Shown in pieces: positions 5,913 through 8,112 of a DNA stretch of 8,112 nucleotides. Each line of letters opens with the position of its first letter. Positions within the stretch are counted from its first letter, which is position 1. The notes beneath the pieces are model-generated. The model was not told where the DNA came from and searched no databases. It saw nothing but the letters and a program-made list of their open reading frames with translations. The DNA comes from Paracoccaceae bacterium (GTDB lineage: Bacteria; Pseudomonadota; Alphaproteobacteria; Rhodobacterales; Rhodobacteraceae), in the NCBI GenBank assembly GCA_009922885.1, contig RFUP01000090.1, positions 1 through 8,112 of the forward strand. Direction: 5' to 3'. The position numbers were made by a program, and so were the translations under genes.

Positions 5913-6902
5913 TTACTTGATGATGCCGATTTCGCGGGAGATGTCGGCGATCTGGTTCACCGAGTTCGCCACGAATTCCTGGAAGGCCGCGCCCTGGAGG
6001 TTGAGCGGCGCGAGGCCGTTGGCTTCCATCGTGGCTTTCCATTCGGCCGACGCGTAGAGCTTGCCGACCTGTTCGACCCATGCGTTATACGCATCGTCGG
6101 ACATGCCGCCCGGTGCGTAGAAGCCGCGCCAGTTGGCGCCGATCGCGTCAACGCCCTGCTCTTTCGCGGTGGGCATGTCAGCGAAAGCGCCGGAGAGGCG
6201 TTCGGGGGCGAGAACGGCGATCACTTTAATGTCGCCCGAGTCGACGAAGCCTTTGGCTTCGGAGATGTCGCCGGTGAAGGCCTGAACGGAGCCAGCGAGA
6301 AGCTGGGTGACGGCTTCGCCGCCGCCGTCGAAGGCGATGTATTTCACGGAGCGGACATCATCGATGCCGTAGGCGTTGGCGGCGATCAGGACCTTGAGGT
6401 GGTCCCAGCCGCCGACAGCGGAGCCGCCTGCGATGGAGACGGTGGTCGGGTCGGCTTTGATCTGGTCGAGGAGTTCCGGCAGGGTGTTGACGGCGCTCGA
6501 CTTGGCGACGGCGATCACGCCGTAATCCGCGCCGACGGAACCGATCCAGCGGACTTGGTCCATGGTATTGCCGGGGTAGGCACCTTGGGCGAGACGGGTT
6601 GCGGTGGCCGAGGACGCAGCGACGATCAGGTCGTTGCTGTCATTGCGCTTGTTGACGACTTCCGCGAAGGCCACGCCACCGCCGCCGCCGGCGAGGTTGA
6701 CGACTTGCATGGTCTTGTCGATCAGGCCGAGGTCTTGCAGGGTTTTGCCCACTTGGCGGCAAGTGAAGTCCCAACCGCCACCGGGGTTTGCGGGGGCGAT
6801 GCATTCGGGGTTCTCGGGCTTGAAGCCTTCGGCCGAAGCGGCGAACGCGGAAAGGCCGAGAAGCGCTGCGGCGACGAGGCCGCGCGATGCGGTGAATTTC
6901 AT
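5913..6902 (-). CDS. tctC: Tripartite tricarboxylate transporter, periplasmic substrate-binding protein TctC
   Basis: A 329-residue periplasmic binding protein of the TctC/Bug family that captures the solute and delivers it to TctA/TctB. A Sec signal peptide is clear: MKFTASR, a hydrophobic core, then AASA with likely cleavage after residue 24. The mature protein begins EGFKPENPECIAPANPGGGW; the ANPGGGWD segment (38-45) is the family's first ligand-binding loop, and NLAGGGGGVAF matches the next conserved loop. SIAGGSAVGGWDHL and the later AFDGGGEAV are also typical. Two cysteines (34 and 48) flank the first loop and could form a disulfide. Length is normal and the ATG is preceded by GGAGGAG six bases away. 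First gene of tctCBA, divergent from tctD. The ligand is unknown. Confidence 0.95.
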   Translation of the reverse strand: MKFTASRGLVAAALLGLSAFAASAEGFKPENPECIAPANPGGGWDFTCRQVGKTLQDLGLIDKTMQVVNLAGGGGGVAFAEVVNKRNDSNDLIVAASSATATRLAQGAYPGNTMDQVRWIGSVGADYGVIAVAKSSAVNTLPELLDQIKADPTTVSIAGGSAVGGWDHLKVLIAANAYGIDDVRSVKYIAFDGGGEAVTQLLAGSVQAFTGDISEAKGFVDSGDIKVIAVLAPERLSGAFADMPTAKEQGVDAIGANWRGFYAPGGMSDDAYNAWVEQVGKLYASAEWKATMEANGLAPLNLQGAAFQEFVANSVNQIADISREIGIIK

Positions 6903-6944
6903 GTCTGTCTCCTCCAGTGTACCAGCGGGTGTTCCGCCGGAGCT

Positions 6945-6967
6945 ATTATCCCCGCGACGCCTGACAG
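6945..6967 (-). promoter_or_regulatory. Candidate promoter of tctCBA, activator type
   Basis: On the minus strand GATAAT (6950-6945) is a good -10, about 42 bp before the tctC ATG. The -35 position (AAAGCA) is poor. CTGTCA (6967-6962) sits 11 bp upstream of the -10, the place where PhoB/OmpR-family activators usually bind and replace a missing -35. This suggests that the operon needs a response regulator, most simply TctD. Confidence 0.45.
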
Positions 6968-7044
6968 TGCTTTGCAGCCTCCCCGCTGCGGGTTAGACAA
7001 GGGTGATAACGGGGAAACCTGTCACGAACCTGTCAGGCTGACAG
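6962..7044. promoter_or_regulatory. Cluster of CTGTCA hexamers in the tctC-tctD divergent promoter
   Basis: Four copies occur: plus-strand CTGTCA at 7019-7024 and 7030-7035 (start to start 11 bp), and minus-strand copies at 6962-6967 and 7039-7044. The pair at 7019 has the 7-4-7 layout of an OmpR/PhoB-family box, and 7030-7044 is a perfect CTGTCA-GGC-TGACAG inverted repeat. These are candidate TctD sites; a PhoB (Pho box) site is the main alternative because the hexamer equals the Pho box core. Confidence 0.55.
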
Positions 7045-7065
7045 CATGGGGAGGATGCTGGGCGC

Positions 7066-7698
7066 ATGCGCGTTTTGATGGTGGAGGATGCTCAAGACTT
7101 GGCGGAAGGCGTGGCGGCACGTTTTGCGCGCTCTGGCATCGTGTGCGATCTGGCAGGCGACATCGCGGCGGCGGAGGATTTCCATGCGGTGCAGCGCTAT
7201 GATGCGATTGTACTCGATATCAATCTGCCGGACGGGTCGGGGCTTTCTTTCCTGCGCGGGGTGCGCGCCAAAGGAGACCGGACGCCTGTGTTGATGCTGA
7301 CGGCGCTGGCTTCGGTAGAAGATCGGGTGACGGCCTTGGATTTCGGGGCGGATGATTATCTGGGCAAGCCCTTCGATCAGCGCGAGTTGGAGGCACGGCT
7401 TCGGGCCTTATTAGGGCCGTTGAGTTACCATCCGGCGAGCCAAAGTGCGACTTTGGCGGGCGAGCGGCTGGAGTTGACGCGGCGCGAGGCGGCGCTTCTG
7501 GGAGTGATGATGCGCCATCCGGGGCAGAGCCTGACGAAGCAGCGGCTTTACGACTCCTTATATAGCTTCGACGATGCCGATGTGGGGGTGAACGCGATCG
7601 AGCTTTATGTGGCGCGGCTGCGCAAGAAGTTGGCGGGCAGTGCGGTAAGCATCACGACGCTGCGCGGGGTGGGATACCGGATCGATGTGGAAGCCTGA
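7066..7698 (+). CDS. tctD: OmpR/PhoB-type response regulator, TctD-like
   Basis: A 210-residue two-component response regulator that, by family and position, should control the divergent tctCBA operon. The receiver domain (about 1-115) has the acidic pocket Glu7/Asp8, the phospho-acceptor Asp51 in VLDINLPDGSG, Thr79 in MLTA and Lys101 in LGKPFD, so all catalytic residues are present. The winged-helix output domain follows from about 128: LTRREAALLGVMM, NAIELYVARLRKKL (recognition helix) and the wing TLRGVGYRI. The linker is short, as in TctD/QseB-like regulators. GGGGAGGA precedes the ATG. In other bacteria tctD is followed by the sensor kinase gene tctE; none is visible here, and an oppositely directed moaB begins 24 bp later. 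Confidence 0.9.
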   Translation: MRVLMVEDAQDLAEGVAARFARSGIVCDLAGDIAAAEDFHAVQRYDAIVLDINLPDGSGLSFLRGVRAKGDRTPVLMLTALASVEDRVTALDFGADDYLGKPFDQRELEARLRALLGPLSYHPASQSATLAGERLELTRREAALLGVMMRHPGQSLTKQRLYDSLYSFDDADVGVNAIELYVARLRKKLAGSAVSITTLRGVGYRIDVEA

Positions 7699-7722
7699 GC
7701 CTGGGCGGCACGCTGGCAGCAA

Positions 7723-8112
7723 CTAGTCCAGCTTCAGCTTGTCGACAAAATTACAGGGCTTGTGGGTACTATCCAGCTGCTCGGCGATGACGCCTTCCCA
7801 GGCGGTGCGACAGGCGCCTGGAGAGCCTGGCACACAAAACACGATACAACCATTCGCCATGCCTGCGAAGGCACGGGACTGGATGGTGGATGTCCCTATC
7901 TCGGCATAGGAAAGTTGTCGGAACAACTCACCAAAACCCTCGATATGTACGTCCAGCAGTGGCTGAATCGCGCGCATCGTGTTGTCTCTCGCAGTGAAGC
8001 CAGTGCCCCCGGTCATCAGTATGCCGTGAACCGCAGGATCGGCGATCAGCTGTGACGCTACCGCACGCAATTGGTACACATCGTCTTTCACAATGTGCTT
8101 GCTGTGTAGCCT
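7723..8112 (-). CDS. moaB: Molybdenum cofactor biosynthesis protein B, C-terminal part
   Basis: The C-terminal 129 residues of a MoaB/MogA-family protein; the N-terminus (roughly 45-50 residues) lies past the right edge. The family acts in adenylation of molybdopterin during molybdenum cofactor assembly. Hallmarks are ILMTGGTGFTARDNT (the molybdopterin-binding TGGTG loop with its acidic residue), EGFGELFRQLSYAEIGTSTI, FCVPGSPGACRTAWEGVIAE and the terminal KPCNF. The frame stays open to the window end (RLHSKHI before VKDDVYQ), so the GTG at 8091 is not the start. Codon use differs from every neighbour: CTA, ATA, AGG, TCA and TTG appear often, and G+C is near 56% by hand count against 60-70% nearby. 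It is tail-to-tail with tctD. It looks acquired, or joined from another genome. Confidence 0.93.
   Translation of the reverse strand, partial: RLHSKHIVKDDVYQLRAVASQLIADPAVHGILMTGGTGFTARDNTMRAIQPLLDVHIEGFGELFRQLSYAEIGTSTIQSRAFAGMANGCIVFCVPGSPGACRTAWEGVIAEQLDSTHKPCNFVDKLKLD

Noticed and set aside
5892..7202. Long open frame (436 codons, plus strand) across tctC and into tctD
   Set aside because: It is antisense to tctC, crosses the divergent promoter region and overlaps tctD in another frame. Composition is typical of a shadow frame.

Overview
The window looks like chromosomal DNA of a high-G+C alphaproteobacterium, most likely Rhodobacterales (roseobacter/Rhodobacter group). The grounds are the strong GC-rich codon bias, the protein types (RirA/NsrR-like Rrf2 regulator, tripartite tricarboxylate transporter with a TctD regulator, bifunctional ManC), a tandem glycine riboswitch before gcvT, and a perfect TTAA-N7-TTAA CtrA-type site. 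It reads as ordinary metabolic chromosome with some interesting regulatory DNA. I see no CRISPR array, phage, toxin-antitoxin or defence system.

Left part (1-1038, minus strand): the N-terminal 244 codons of gcvT (glycine cleavage T-protein) run off the left edge. Upstream lies a leader with a two-aptamer glycine riboswitch, then hairpins that could mask or free the gcvT ribosome binding site, and a plausible promoter. Next (1039-2139) an Rrf2-family Fe-S regulator (minus, GTG start) is divergent from a gamma-glutamylcyclotransferase-like gene (plus). The short gap between them carries two GATGCA half-sites one helical turn apart.

Middle (2140-3839): manC, which makes GDP-mannose for surface polysaccharide, stands alone on the plus strand behind a CtrA-type site. 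It is followed by a ~97-bp nested inverted-repeat element and then a hairpin terminator serving the convergent operon.

Right part (3840-7698): a tctC-tctB-tctA operon (minus) encodes a tripartite tricarboxylate transporter: periplasmic binding protein, small membrane subunit, large membrane subunit. Strong stem-loops between tctC and tctB could make the binding protein more abundant than the membrane parts. The divergent tctD encodes an OmpR/PhoB-type response regulator, and the shared promoter region holds four CTGTCA hexamers, two of them as an 11-bp direct repeat. The usual partner kinase TctE is not visible. Instead, 24 bp after tctD, a tail-to-tail moaB (molybdenum cofactor synthesis) starts. 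Its base and codon use differ clearly from the rest, which suggests a recombination or transfer boundary, or an assembly join, near position 7720. moaB runs off the right edge.
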